A stretch of 16,832 nucleotides of DNA from the NCBI GenBank assembly GCA_024231375.1, contig JAAEQP010000393.1:1-16832 (forward strand). Direction: 5' to 3'. Source of the DNA: a bacterium. Lineage in GTDB: Bacteria; Hydrogenedentota; Hydrogenedentia; Hydrogenedentiales; SLHB01. The notes beneath the pieces are model-generated. The model was not told the DNA's origin, ran no database searches, and worked only from the letters and a program-made list of their open reading frames with translations. The translations under genes and the position numbers were made by a program. Of this stretch, positions 7,509-14,879 are shown piece by piece (positions within the stretch are counted from its first letter, which is position 1; every line of letters begins with the position of its first letter).

Positions 7509-8110
7509 GCATCGAGATTCGCGAGTACCGCGATGAAGACCGCGACGAATGGATGCGCGTTCATGCGACGATCATGACCATCTCCCACGCCTGGAACTAC
7601 TGCATCCAGGAACGGCCCGCTTACGAGGACTACAAGTCCACCAGGCTTGTGGCATTCGTGGACGGCGTACTCGCGGGCCTGACGGACGTCCAGTACGAGA
7701 ACGAGGCGGGCGAATTCTGTTTCGTGAAAGACAGCATCGGCGGATATGTGCTGGAGTTCGGCCGGTTGCCTGAGTTCGCGGGCCTCAATCTGGGGAAGCT
7801 ACTGATGGATGCCACCGTGGAAGATGCCAAGCGGCAGGGCGTCCGGCGGCTTGAGTACTGGTCCCAGGAACGGTCCGCCCAACGCTATTACCGCCGCCTG
7901 AACATGAAAGAAGTCGGGCGGCACTACCGGTTTCGCATGCGTGCGCCGCAAGATGTGAACGACCTGCTCAGCAAGAACTACATCGGCGTGGAGTACATCT
8001 ACGGCGCGTGTCTGCCGGACGAGTGGCCCCTGGTGAAAGAGAAGTTCGATATCATCGACAAGCCCCCCTTGGAGCCACATCTCTGCGTCGGCTTCGAGAT
8101 CCGCTTCTAG
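7505..8110 (+). CDS. GNAT-family acetyltransferase
   Basis: This 201-residue protein has the GNAT pattern. The acetyl-CoA pyrophosphate-binding region is RLPEFAGLNLGKLLMD (87-102), where GLNLG takes the place of the usual RG.G.G loop. It is followed by the alpha-helix AKRQGVRRLEYWS and the typical YYRRLNMKEVG end. About 55 extra C-terminal residues (146-201) follow the core and are not recognised. The substrate is unknown. As the last gene of the tightly coupled operon, it could N-acetylate an amino-sugar or amine made by the upstream enzymes. The ATG overlaps the glycosyltransferase stop (ATGA) and is preceded by AGGAGGGG, the strongest ribosome site in the operon. Confidence 0.82.
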   Translation: MSIEIREYRDEDRDEWMRVHATIMTISHAWNYCIQERPAYEDYKSTRLVAFVDGVLAGLTDVQYENEAGEFCFVKDSIGGYVLEFGRLPEFAGLNLGKLLMDATVEDAKRQGVRRLEYWSQERSAQRYYRRLNMKEVGRHYRFRMRAPQDVNDLLSKNYIGVEYIYGACLPDEWPLVKEKFDIIDKPPLEPHLCVGFEIRF

Positions 8111-8169
8111 TGGTATGCGTCAACCAGATGGATTACTATCATTTTGGCATGCGTAGGCGAGAAAGCGCA

Positions 8170-8233
8170 GCAAAAGGGGGACTGATGCAAGCGAGCGAGT
8201 CCCCGAGCGAGACGTGTCTGTCCCTTTTCTTGC
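8170..8233. terminator. Inverted repeat, probable bidirectional terminator between convergent operons
   Basis: Read on the minus strand, a perfect 7-bp stem GGGGACT/AGTCCCC (8204-8198 with 8183-8177) is followed by CTTTT, giving a weak intrinsic terminator for the rib operon. Read on the plus strand, GGGAC (8178-8182) can instead pair with GTCCC (8220-8224), followed by TTTTCTT, which would end the dtd operon. The outer arms GCAAAAGGG and CCCTTTTCTTGC also mirror each other. It could equally be a REP-type repeat. The rest of 8111-8276 shows no gene. Confidence 0.5.
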
Positions 8234-8276
8234 GAAGCGCGCCTTGGATAGCAGCCGTCAACTCCGAAGCACACCA

Positions 8277-9725
8277 CTAGCTATCGCGTGGGGGGCGGGA
8301 CGGGTCGTTGTAGTCCTTCCCGTAGAGCTTGCGGGAGCAGTCCGGGCAGATGCCATGACTCACACTGACGTCCGAGTTCTCGGCGAGGTAGGTTTCTATG
8401 CGGCTCCAATAGCCTTGGTCGTCGCGCACCTTCTTGCAGTTGGCGCAGATCGGCAGAAGGCCCGTCAACCTCTTGACGTCGTCCAGGGCTACCGTCAACT
8501 GACGCGTGCGCCGTTCCACTTCGTATTCGAGGCGCTGGCGGGATGCGCGCTCCGCGATGGCGGCCCGGTCGGCGACCGCAAGGGAAAACAGCAGCAGCGC
8601 CACGATGCTGGCGAGGTGAATGCTGTTCTCCGTCAGGAACGTCGTAGGCAAAAAACCGAAGCCCACCAAGCCAAGCACGGTGGCGCCCGCGAGAACGGCT
8701 ACCCACCCCGCCACGAAAATGCGCGCCGCTCTGTACCCACCCACAAGGCATCGGATTGCGGCGCCCAGTACACACGTCATCCCGACCGGCGCCACGATGT
8801 GTGCTGCGAGATCGGGCCAGAGCCAGCCGCCCATGCCCGCCAGCAGTACGGCCGCACTCAGGACGATGAAGACCAGCAAGACGCGGTCCATGAATGGGGC
8901 ATTCTTCCGCGTGTCCAGGAAACTGCGGGAGAACGCGAATAGACACCCGTTGGTGAGCGCCATGAATGTCAGGATCGCGCAATCGCTCCACCACGTGGCG
9001 CTCGGCCACAGGTACTGGAATGCCGTGCCCTGCATGGTCATGACCCACAAGACATACGACACGATTAGGCATGCGTGCAGGAAGAAACTCCACTCCTTGA
9101 GTACGCGAAATACCAGCAGGTTGTACAGTGCAAGCATGATCAGGGCACCGTACAAGGCGCCCCGCAGGAGTTCAGTCACCGCGCGGTTGAAGTTGAAGGC
9201 GTGGGCGTCCCAAAGAAACACCCGGAAGCGATAGGACCCCTTGTTCTCCACACGGAGGAAGCAGGTTCGTTCTTCGCCGGGCTCGAGAACCACATCGAAC
9301 GACGGATTCGAATACTCTATTGTCCGCACGTGGAACGGAAGCGCGGTCCCGGACAGCTCGGTACGGACCTCTCCCTCGCCTACAAGCTGATGCAGTTCGA
9401 CGGCTCGAAGCCGCGGATTGTCCACTTCCACGCAGAGCTCACGGCGCGTCGTACCCGGATTGGACAGGTTGAATCTGAACCAGGATGTGCGTCTGCAGAT
9501 TCCGAAGTTCACCGTCTTCTTGGCATGGGGTGTGAAGTCGTTCGCCCAATCGGTGGAAGACCTGGGCGACCACCGGTCACCCGTTTCCAGGGCATGGTCC
9601 ATGCGGGGGGTGATATTCTGTCTCTTGACGACTTCAGTCACGTCGACTGAGTCGGCTTCGGCCGGCATGCCGCTCACGGCCAGTGCCGCGATCAAGAGCG
9701 TGGTCGCATACAACCGAATCACCAC
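8277..9725 (-). CDS. 7TMR-DISM membrane sensor with a four-cysteine tail and no output enzyme
   Basis: This 482-residue protein has a signal peptide (about 1-24) and a periplasmic beta-rich domain at about 35-175, like 7TMR-DISMED2 with the typical TSWFRFNLSNP start. Seven hydrophobic helices follow at about 185-390, then a charged coiled coil at about 392-425. The tail holds GLLPICANCKKVRDD...GYWSRIETYL...HGICPDCSRKLY, with CxxC pairs at Cys427/430 and Cys460/463, probably a zinc site. This tail is known as a conserved block in many sensor kinases and response regulators. Here no kinase, GGDEF or phosphatase domain accompanies it. It is presumably an inner-membrane sensor of a small ligand. 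The start is GTG at 9725, with AAGGAG inside the last codons of the preceding PHP gene, so translation is probably coupled. Confidence 0.82.
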   Translation of the reverse strand: MVIRLYATTLLIAALAVSGMPAEADSVDVTEVVKRQNITPRMDHALETGDRWSPRSSTDWANDFTPHAKKTVNFGICRRTSWFRFNLSNPGTTRRELCVEVDNPRLRAVELHQLVGEGEVRTELSGTALPFHVRTIEYSNPSFDVVLEPGEERTCFLRVENKGSYRFRVFLWDAHAFNFNRAVTELLRGALYGALIMLALYNLLVFRVLKEWSFFLHACLIVSYVLWVMTMQGTAFQYLWPSATWWSDCAILTFMALTNGCLFAFSRSFLDTRKNAPFMDRVLLVFIVLSAAVLLAGMGGWLWPDLAAHIVAPVGMTCVLGAAIRCLVGGYRAARIFVAGWVAVLAGATVLGLVGFGFLPTTFLTENSIHLASIVALLLFSLAVADRAAIAERASRQRLEYEVERRTRQLTVALDDVKRLTGLLPICANCKKVRDDQGYWSRIETYLAENSDVSVSHGICPDCSRKLYGKDYNDPSRPPRDS

Positions 9726-9728
9726 CCT

Positions 9729-10580
9729 TCAGTACTCCTTGCCCCTGATCGGATTCCGCTCGCCTTCGAGCGCCGCGGCGAGCCGCGCGAAATGCTCGTA
9801 CGGCATCCTCACCTTACCCATTTCGGGATCCTGCTTCGCGGTTCCATGACAATCCGAGCCGCCGCTCACGAGGAGGCCCCGCTCCTCCGCAATGAGGAGA
9901 AACTCGGTCTCTTGCCCGCCAGTGTGCCGCGTATGGTACACCTCGATGCCGTCAAAGGGGAACTCAAGTAGCGGCGCGATGGAACGGTTCTGGTTTCCGA
10001 GTCCCGGATGCGCCAAGAATGCCAATCCACCCGCGTCGCGGATCAATTCGATGGCGTCTGCGCAGGCCAGTCTCGGCTTGTCCACATACGCGGGGCGCTT
10101 CGATTTCAGGTACTTGTCGAACGCGTCCTGGACCGTGCGCGAGAACCCGCGGGCATGGACCTCGCGCGCGATGTGCATTCGCCCGATGGAACCGGCGTCA
10201 TCGCCTCGGTCCTCAAGATCTTCGCGAGAAATGGGCACGCCCATTTCGTTGAGCTTGGCGATGATACGGTCCGCCCGGGTCGCCCTCCCTTCAACCAACT
10301 CATTCAAGGCGTCAAGTAGACCCTGGTGGCCAAGATCGATCCCGTACCCCAGCACGTGGATCTCTCTACCCCGGCACTCGCAACTGACTTCAACGCCCGG
10401 CAGGAACTCGACACCCAATTCCTCCGCCGCGCGTTGCCCCTCGGCCACGCCCGCAACCGTGTCGTGGTCCGTGATAGCCGCCGCCGCGAACCCAAGCTCG
10501 GATGCCCGTTCGATTACCAGACGTGGCGCATCCGTCCCGTCTGAGTAGTGTGTATGTAGATGCAGATCGACGTATCGCAC
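9729..10580 (-). CDS. PHP-domain phosphoesterase (RNase AM / nucleoside bisphosphatase type)
   Basis: This 283-residue PHP protein has the metal ligands in order: DLHLHTHYSDGT (His7, His9, Asp14), ITDHDT (His39), GVEVS (Glu64), His75, FLAHPG (His191) and GSDCHG (Asp243, His245). The insert SIGRMHIAREV (about 131-141) corresponds to the GRPH.A region of E. coli Rnm/YciV, a 5'-3' exonuclease and 3',5'-nucleotide phosphatase. That relationship is the best guess for function and was not tested by alignment. The start is GTG at 10580; no Shine-Dalgarno site is visible, but any downstream start would delete the DLHLH metal motif. It lies 42 nt after nusB and its stop is 3 nt before the 7TMR gene. 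Confidence 0.88.
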   Translation of the reverse strand: MRYVDLHLHTHYSDGTDAPRLVIERASELGFAAAAITDHDTVAGVAEGQRAAEELGVEFLPGVEVSCECRGREIHVLGYGIDLGHQGLLDALNELVEGRATRADRIIAKLNEMGVPISREDLEDRGDDAGSIGRMHIAREVHARGFSRTVQDAFDKYLKSKRPAYVDKPRLACADAIELIRDAGGLAFLAHPGLGNQNRSIAPLLEFPFDGIEVYHTRHTGGQETEFLLIAEERGLLVSGGSDCHGTAKQDPEMGKVRMPYEHFARLAAALEGERNPIRGKEY

Positions 10581-10586
10581 AATACT

Positions 10587-10610
10587 GGGCCCGTCGGCTC
10601 GCGACGGCCC
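10587..10610 (-). other. GC-rich hairpin between nusB and the PHP gene
   Basis: The arms GGGCC.GTCG and CGACGGCCC pair over 9 bp with one bulged base and a 5-nt loop. It sits 6 nt upstream of the GTG start of the PHP gene and covers the position where a ribosome-binding site would lie. There is no T-run, so termination is unlikely. It could lower translation of the PHP and sensor genes, or mark an RNA processing site. Confidence 0.4.
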
Positions 10611-10622
10611 GTCCCTCTCCGC

Positions 10623-11045
10623 TCAGCCAGTCAGGTTGTCCTTCAACCGATCGAGCACCCCGTTGACGAACCGCGGCGCATCGTCCGCGCCGAACCGCTT
10701 CGCCACTTCCAAGGCTTCATTGATGGCTACCGGTGCAGGCACGTCCGATCCGTGGAGCATTTCGAACCACGCCACACGCAGCACGTTCCGTTCGACGGCG
10801 CCGACCCGGTCGAGGGTCCAATTCTCCAGACATTCGGAGATGGCTTCGTCCAACTCTTCACGGCGATCCATAACGCCGCCGACAAGGTGTTCGGCGTACT
10901 CGCGCACGCTCTTCTTGGCGGGGTTGCACGCCCAGAAATCCAGAATGGCGTTCTGCCATTCGTAGGACGTGAAATCAATCCCAAAAAGGAATTGGACAGC
11001 GCACTCGCGCGCCCGTCGACGAACCTGATGACTTGTAGCGCTCAC
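10623..11045 (-). CDS. nusB: Transcription antitermination factor NusB
   Basis: This 140-residue all-alpha protein has the NusB family pattern: an N-terminal [13 protein letters not shown] helix that is the arginine-rich RNA-binding start, and the C-terminal signature [27 protein letters not shown]. NusB with NusE (ribosomal protein S10) binds boxA RNA to promote antitermination of rRNA operons. nusB downstream of ribH is a common bacterial arrangement. The start is GTG, overlapping the ribH stop as GTGA, with TGGAG about 6 nt upstream, so it is translationally coupled to ribH. The family's usual length is about 130-150, so it is complete. Confidence 0.95.
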   Translation of the reverse strand: MSATSHQVRRRARECAVQFLFGIDFTSYEWQNAILDFWACNPAKKSVREYAEHLVGGVMDRREELDEAISECLENWTLDRVGAVERNVLRVAWFEMLHGSDVPAPVAINEALEVAKRFGADDAPRFVNGVLDRLKDNLTG

Positions 11046-11506
11046 AGTTGCTCCATCAGGTTGACCATCTCGATGGCCCCTACGGCCGAATCGAATCCCT
11101 TGTTTCCGCTCTTGGTGCCGGCCCGTTCGACGGCCTGCTCAATGGTATCGGTTGTCAGCACGCCAAACAGGATGGGGACCCCTGTATCGAGCGCTGCATG
11201 GGCGACACCCTTCGACGCTTCGGCCGCCACGTAGTCGAAATGGGGCGTGCTGCCACGGATCACGGCGCCGAGCGCGATGACCGCATCGTAGTTGCCTGAC
11301 TGGGCCATCTTCTTGGCCACCATGGGAATCTCGAAGGATCCCGGCGTCCAGGCAACCGTAATCTCCTCGTCCTTCACGCCATGCCGCGAGAGGCCATCCA
11401 GGGCGCCTCCCAGCAGTTTCGACGCGATGAACTCATTGAAGCGGGCCACGACGATTCCGTACTTCTTGCCCTTCGATATCAATTGCCCTTGCACAATTTT
11501 CGGCAT
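11042..11506 (-). CDS. ribH: 6,7-dimethyl-8-ribityllumazine synthase
   Basis: This 154-residue protein is full length for lumazine synthase. It condenses 5-amino-6-ribitylaminouracil with 3,4-dihydroxy-2-butanone 4-phosphate, the penultimate riboflavin step, in a pentameric or icosahedral assembly. Visible motifs are VARFNEF (20-26), TPGSFEIP (54-61), the active-site [16 protein letters not shown] with His89, and [17 protein letters not shown] (116-132). AAAGGAG is 7 nt upstream of the ATG, and the gap after ribBA is 12 nt. No altered catalytic residue was noticed. Confidence 0.96.
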   Translation of the reverse strand: MPKIVQGQLISKGKKYGIVVARFNEFIASKLLGGALDGLSRHGVKDEEITVAWTPGSFEIPMVAKKMAQSGNYDAVIALGAVIRGSTPHFDYVAAEASKGVAHAALDTGVPILFGVLTTDTIEQAVERAGTKSGNKGFDSAVGAIEMVNLMEQL

Positions 11507-11518
11507 CAGTCGACTCCT

Positions 11519-12712
11519 TTACGATAGCAGGTGACCGAGTTTCTCTTTCTTCGTCCGCAAATAGCGTTCGTTGACTTCGTTCGTCGGCGCCTCAATAGGC
11601 ACACGTTCCGTAACCTCAAGTCCGTGCGCTTCCACACCCACCCGCTTGGCCGGGTTGTTGGTGATGAGCCGCATACGGTGTACGCCCAGATCGGTCAATA
11701 TCTGCGCGCCAAGACCGTAGTCCCTCAGGTCCGGCTGGAATCCCAGATGGACGTTTGCTTCCACCGTGTCCATGCCGTTGTCCTGAAGCGTGTAGGCCTT
11801 GATCTTGTTGGCGAGTCCGATGCCGCGTCCCTCTTGCCGCATGTAGACAATGACGCCGCTTCCTTCCTTCTCGACCATCTCCATGGCCATGGCGAGCTGC
11901 GTGCCGCAATCGCACCGCCGCGAACCGAACACGTCGCCGGTGAGACACTCGGAGTGTACACGGACCAGGACGTTGTCGGCGTCCGTGAGGTCGCCTTTCA
12001 CCAGCGCCAAGTGATGGTGTTCGTCGATATCCGTTTCATACACAAACAGACGAAACGAGCCGTGTTCCGTGGGTAGATTCGTCTCCGCAACTCGGCGCAC
12101 CAATCGTTCGGTCTTGCCTCGGTACGCGATGATATCGGCCACCGAGCAGATCTTCAGTTTGTGCTTTTGTGCGAACTCCTCCAGCTTCGGGAGCCGCGCC
12201 ATCGTACCGTCTTCGTCCATCACCTCGCACAGTACGCCCGACGGATGCAGTCCCGCCAGCCGCGCCAAGTCCACCGAACCTTCCGTCTGCCCGGCGCGCA
12301 CCAGCGTGCCGCCTTCGCGGGCCCGGAGGGGGAACACGTGGCCCGGTTGCACCAGGTCTTCGGGTTGGGTGGCGGAGTCGACGGCCACCTTGATCGTCTG
12401 GGCTCGGTCGTAGGCGCTGATGCCTGTCGTGACGCCCTCGGTCGCTTCAATGGACACGTGAAACGCTGTCTTGAAAGGCGAACGGTTGTGAGGCGTCATC
12501 GGCGGAAGCTGCAACTCTTCCAGACGCTCGTGGGTGAGCGCCAGGCAGATCAGGCCTCGGCCATGGGTCGCCATGAAGTTGATGGCCTCGGGCGTCACCT
12601 TCTCCGCGGCGACGATGAGGTCTCCTTCGTTTTCCCGTGCTTCGTCGTCGACCAGGATGATCATCCGGCCGGCGCGCAACTCGTCCAGAATTTCCGGAAT
12701 TGGCGCAAACAT
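11519..12712 (-). CDS. ribBA: Bifunctional DHBP synthase / GTP cyclohydrolase II
   Basis: This 397-residue protein has an N-terminal DHBP synthase half (about 1-205) and a C-terminal GTP cyclohydrolase II half (about 206-397). It supplies both riboflavin precursors, from ribulose 5-phosphate and GTP. DHBP synthase motifs are [11 protein letters not shown] (22-32), YDRAQTI (101-107), GHVFPL and [18 protein letters not shown]. Cyclohydrolase motifs are the zinc cysteines Cys256, Cys267 and Cys269 in [10 protein letters not shown]...[30 protein letters not shown] and TNNPAK. The usual GHTE of the synthase reads GQTE, with Gln142 at the position of E. coli RibB His153. The frame is open far upstream, but ATG at 12712 matches the family start, has AGGAG 8 nt upstream, and lies just after the ribE stop. 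Confidence 0.95.
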   Translation of the reverse strand: MFAPIPEILDELRAGRMIILVDDEARENEGDLIVAAEKVTPEAINFMATHGRGLICLALTHERLEELQLPPMTPHNRSPFKTAFHVSIEATEGVTTGISAYDRAQTIKVAVDSATQPEDLVQPGHVFPLRAREGGTLVRAGQTEGSVDLARLAGLHPSGVLCEVMDEDGTMARLPKLEEFAQKHKLKICSVADIIAYRGKTERLVRRVAETNLPTEHGSFRLFVYETDIDEHHHLALVKGDLTDADNVLVRVHSECLTGDVFGSRRCDCGTQLAMAMEMVEKEGSGVIVYMRQEGRGIGLANKIKAYTLQDNGMDTVEANVHLGFQPDLRDYGLGAQILTDLGVHRMRLITNNPAKRVGVEAHGLEVTERVPIEAPTNEVNERYLRTKKEKLGHLLS

Positions 12713-12723
12713 CGTACTCACTC

Positions 12724-13350
12724 CTACACGTACCCGTTCCGGGCCAGGGTCTCTAACGATAGAGAACCACCGGTCTTTCCGTTCAGGTAGTGGTAAACGT
12801 GCTTGCCGACTATGTCGGCTTCCAGGTTCACTGAATCGCCCGGGCGTTTCTTGCCCAGCGTTGTCATCGACAGGGTCGTCGGGATAATGGCCACGCCGAA
12901 CGTGTCGGCGGCAGGTTCCATCACCGTCAGGCTGATGCCGTCCACCGTGATCGACCCCTTGGGTACCACGTACTTCGTCACATCGGCCGGTGCCTGGAAC
13001 CGCCACAGCGAGAAATCTCCCTGCGGTTGCACCGAGTGGATTCGGCCTATGCCGTCCACGTGGCCCAAGACCATGTGACCGCCGAACCGGCCGTTGGCCG
13101 CCATGGCCCGTTCCAGGTTCACGGCCGAGCCGGGCCGTAGCGCCGACAAGGTGGTCCGTTCGATGGTCTCCGGCGACATCTGAACGACGAAGTTGTCGTG
13201 GTTCACCGCCACGACCGTCAGGCACGCACCGTCCACGGCCACGCTGTCGCCTTCCTTGAGGTCGTCCAGCACGTGCTCGGCCAGGATCGCCATATCCGCG
13301 CCCGACCGCCGCGATACGGCGCCCACTTCTTCTATCAGTCCGGTGAACAT
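12724..13350 (-). CDS. ribE: Riboflavin synthase, alpha subunit type
   Basis: This 208-residue protein has the family start [10 protein letters not shown] and two tandem lumazine-binding barrels, about 1-96 and 97-195. Each carries the internal repeat: [10 protein letters not shown] and NLERAM in the first, and [10 protein letters not shown] and [11 protein letters not shown] in the second. It dismutates two lumazine molecules to riboflavin and 5-amino-6-ribitylaminouracil, the last step of the pathway. Two ATGs are possible, at 13356 and 13350. The second gives the conserved N-terminus and has AAAGG about 9 nt upstream, so it was chosen. It lies 22 nt after ribD. Confidence 0.95.
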   Translation of the reverse strand: MFTGLIEEVGAVSRRSGADMAILAEHVLDDLKEGDSVAVDGACLTVVAVNHDNFVVQMSPETIERTTLSALRPGSAVNLERAMAANGRFGGHMVLGHVDGIGRIHSVQPQGDFSLWRFQAPADVTKYVVPKGSITVDGISLTVMEPAADTFGVAIIPTTLSMTTLGKKRPGDSVNLEADIVGKHVYHYLNGKTGGSLSLETLARNGYV

Positions 13351-13372
13351 CGTCATTCGCCTTTCAACGGCT

Positions 13373-14455
13373 TCAGTCGAGACTCACATACGCTTCAATC
13401 AACACGTCTTCGCCCACGGCCCGCGCGGTCATGCGTTCCAACCGGACGCAATCCGCCATGCGCGCCGCGCCTTCGCCTTCCACGGCCGTAATGGCCTCTC
13501 GGCCGCCCACGACCTTCGGGGCAACAAAGAACATCGCTTTGTCCACGATCCCCGCCTCGAACGCCGAGGCGTGCGTGGTACCGCCGCCTTCAATGAGCAC
13601 CGTCAGCACGTCGCGTGCGGCCAGTTCCTTCATCAGCAGCCGCAGGTCCAACCCGCCCGGCCCGGCCGGAATGTGGAACACCTGGTCCGCCCCGTCGAAG
13701 GTGCGGCCTTCCGGCACTGCTACCCACGTTGGCGCGTCGCTGTCCAACTGAAATACGCGCCGCCCGCCGTCGAGATAGTCGTCGGCGTCCACGATGACCC
13801 GCAGGGGGTCCTTGGTCTTGCCTTCGTCCAGCCGCGTGGTCAGGCTGGGGTCGTCCAACATCACCGTACGGCTGCCCACCAAGATGGCGTCCACCTGGTT
13901 GCGCAGTTCGTGGACCATCCGGCGCGAATCTTCACCCGTCACCCAACGCGAATCGCCGGTCCGGGTCGCGATCTTACCGTCCAACGACATGCCCACCTTG
14001 GCAATGACAAAGGGCATCCGGGTGACCCGGTGCTTCACGTACGCTTCGTTGAGGGTTCCTGCATCGGATTCCAGCATGCCCACATCCACGACAATGCCCT
14101 TCTCGCGAAGGGCCGCGATGCCTTTGCCCGCCACCTTCACATCCGGGTCCGCCATGGCGACGACCACGCGCGCGGGGCCCTTCTCGATAAGCATGTCCGA
14201 GCATGGGGGAGTGCGCCCATGGTGGGAGCAAGGCTCCAGACTGACGTAGACCGTCGCGCCCGCGATGGCGCCATCGGCGGCGGCCACGGCATTCACTTCG
14301 GCATGGGCCTCGCCCACCCGTTCGTGGTAGCCCTCGCCGATGACCTGCCCGTCGCGCACGATCACGCATCCGACCATGGGGTTCGGGCTGGTGTGGCCCC
14401 GGCCCTTCGCGGCCAGGTCCAGCGCCCTACGCATATATGTTTCGTCGGCGCACAT
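13373..14455 (-). CDS. ribD: Bifunctional pyrimidine deaminase / reductase
   Basis: This 360-residue protein has an N-terminal zinc deaminase domain (about 1-145) and a C-terminal dihydrofolate-reductase-like domain (about 147-360). Together they deaminate and reduce the cyclohydrolase product in riboflavin synthesis. The deaminase shows SPNPMVGCVIV, HAEVNA (His51, Glu53) and EPCSHHGRTPPC (Cys76, Cys85). The reductase shows AKVGMSLDGKIATRTGDSRWVTG. The frame is open 52 codons further upstream, but that extension lies across the riboswitch and terminator, and ATG at 14455 gives the usual MRRALDLA-type N-terminus. No well-placed Shine-Dalgarno site is visible. AAGGAG is 18 nt upstream, in the loop of the terminator hairpin. 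First gene of the operon. Confidence 0.95.
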   Translation of the reverse strand: MCADETYMRRALDLAAKGRGHTSPNPMVGCVIVRDGQVIGEGYHERVGEAHAEVNAVAAADGAIAGATVYVSLEPCSHHGRTPPCSDMLIEKGPARVVVAMADPDVKVAGKGIAALREKGIVVDVGMLESDAGTLNEAYVKHRVTRMPFVIAKVGMSLDGKIATRTGDSRWVTGEDSRRMVHELRNQVDAILVGSRTVMLDDPSLTTRLDEGKTKDPLRVIVDADDYLDGGRRVFQLDSDAPTWVAVPEGRTFDGADQVFHIPAGPGGLDLRLLMKELAARDVLTVLIEGGGTTHASAFEAGIVDKAMFFVAPKVVGGREAITAVEGEGAARMADCVRLERMTARAVGEDVLIEAYVSLD

Positions 14456-14490
14456 AACAAAAGCCCCAATTGGCTCCTTGCCAACGGGGC
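14456..14490 (-). terminator. Riboswitch-controlled intrinsic terminator abutting ribD
   Basis: On the minus strand GCCCCGTTGGC pairs with GCCAATTGGGGC around a 5-nt loop, followed directly by TTTTGTT and then the ribD ATG. The stem is 11 bp, with one G-U pair and one unpaired T. Its place between the FMN aptamer and the first codon fits a transcription-attenuation platform. The loop region carries AAGGAG (14479-14474), the only good Shine-Dalgarno-like sequence here. Confidence 0.8.
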
Positions 14491-14531
14491 GTGTCTCGCA
14501 CGGATCCGCACACGGTGCGAATACGTGTTTA

Positions 14532-14676
14532 CCTTCTTTCATCCGGACTTTGCGGACCTTTCGGTCCGGACGGGCCCTTTTGGGCCCGCACCGTCGGCTC
14601 TGGAGTTTCACCAGATCTGCGCCGAAGCGCTCGCGGGCTATGACCGCCGGTCGGGAATCTCACCCTGCCCCGAAGG
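14532..14676 (-). promoter_or_regulatory. FMN riboswitch (RFN element)
   Basis: The minus strand carries the diagnostic conserved blocks of the RFN aptamer in order: GGGGCAGGGTGAGATTCCC, GACCGGCGGT, AGCCCGCGAGC, AGATCTGGTGAAACTCCAGA, GCCGAC and AGTCCGGATGAAAGAAGG. The P1 helix closes with CCTTC (14676-14672) and GAAGG (14536-14532). An extra peripheral hairpin GCGGGCCCAAAAGGGCCCG and another at GTCCGGACCGAAAGGTCC occupy the variable arm. FMN binding normally favours the downstream terminator and turns the rib genes off. By inference this controls all seven genes of the operon, including nusB. Confidence 0.96.
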
Positions 14677-14704
14677 CAAACTGTGTAACGTCAAACTCTT
14701 GAGT

Positions 14705-14734
14705 ATTATAACGTCGTAAACGCAGTGGTGTCAA
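14705..14734 (-). promoter_or_regulatory. Sigma70 promoter of the rib operon
   Basis: TTGACA (14734-14729) and TATAAT (14710-14705) are both perfect consensus boxes with an 18-bp spacer. Transcription would begin near 14697, about 20 nt before the FMN aptamer, leaving a leader of about 240 nt before ribD. Confidence 0.85.
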
Positions 14735-14787
14735 ACGGGGGGAGAGGCTGTCGGCGGTCGGCTTTCAGCGGTCAGCCCGTCTGTCCC

Positions 14788-14823
14788 ATCGGTCTGATCG
14801 GTCCGATCCGACTGATCCGACCC
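14788..14823. repeat. Four 9-nt tandem repeats
   Basis: The units are ATCGGTCTG, ATCGGTCCG, ATCCGACTG and ATCCGACCC, immediately adjacent. The first two and last two form sub-pairs, and the change GGTC to CGAC makes the array partly inverted. The 30 bases upstream (14748-14777) hold related GGCGGTCGGC and AGCGGTCAGC steps. It lies between the two divergent promoters. Such arrays may be slippage products or protein-binding sites. Confidence 0.6.
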
Positions 14824-14843
14824 ATAAGACGCGCTCATTTCGC

Positions 14844-14873
14844 TTGACAGCTAACAGTTAGTCGTCTTACAAT
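14844..14873 (+). promoter_or_regulatory. Sigma70 promoter for the repeat-protein gene
   Basis: TTGACA (14844-14849) and TACAAT (14868-14873) are spaced 18 bp apart. The spacer contains a perfect inverted repeat CTAAC-A-GTTAG (14851-14861), a possible operator. Transcription would begin near 14880. Confidence 0.7.
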
Positions 14874-14879
14874 TAGGTC

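Noticed and set aside
8008..8280. Small plus-strand gene after the GNAT gene
   Set aside because: The first part is out of frame with the GNAT coding region and the rest crosses the inverted repeat; no ribosome site or domain.
12713..13225. N-terminal extension of the ribBA frame
   Set aside because: The extra 171 residues overlap ribE in another frame and are Arg/Gly-rich nonsense; the family start and ribosome site are at 12712.
14456..14611. 52-residue N-terminal extension of ribD
   Set aside because: It runs through the riboswitch 3' part and terminator; conserved RibD sequence begins just after ATG 14455.
13193..14719. 508-residue open frame on the plus strand
   Set aside because: It lies antisense to ribE, ribD and the FMN riboswitch, whose motifs are unambiguous. 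It is His/Arg/Pro-rich with no domain, as expected for a shadow in high-GC DNA.
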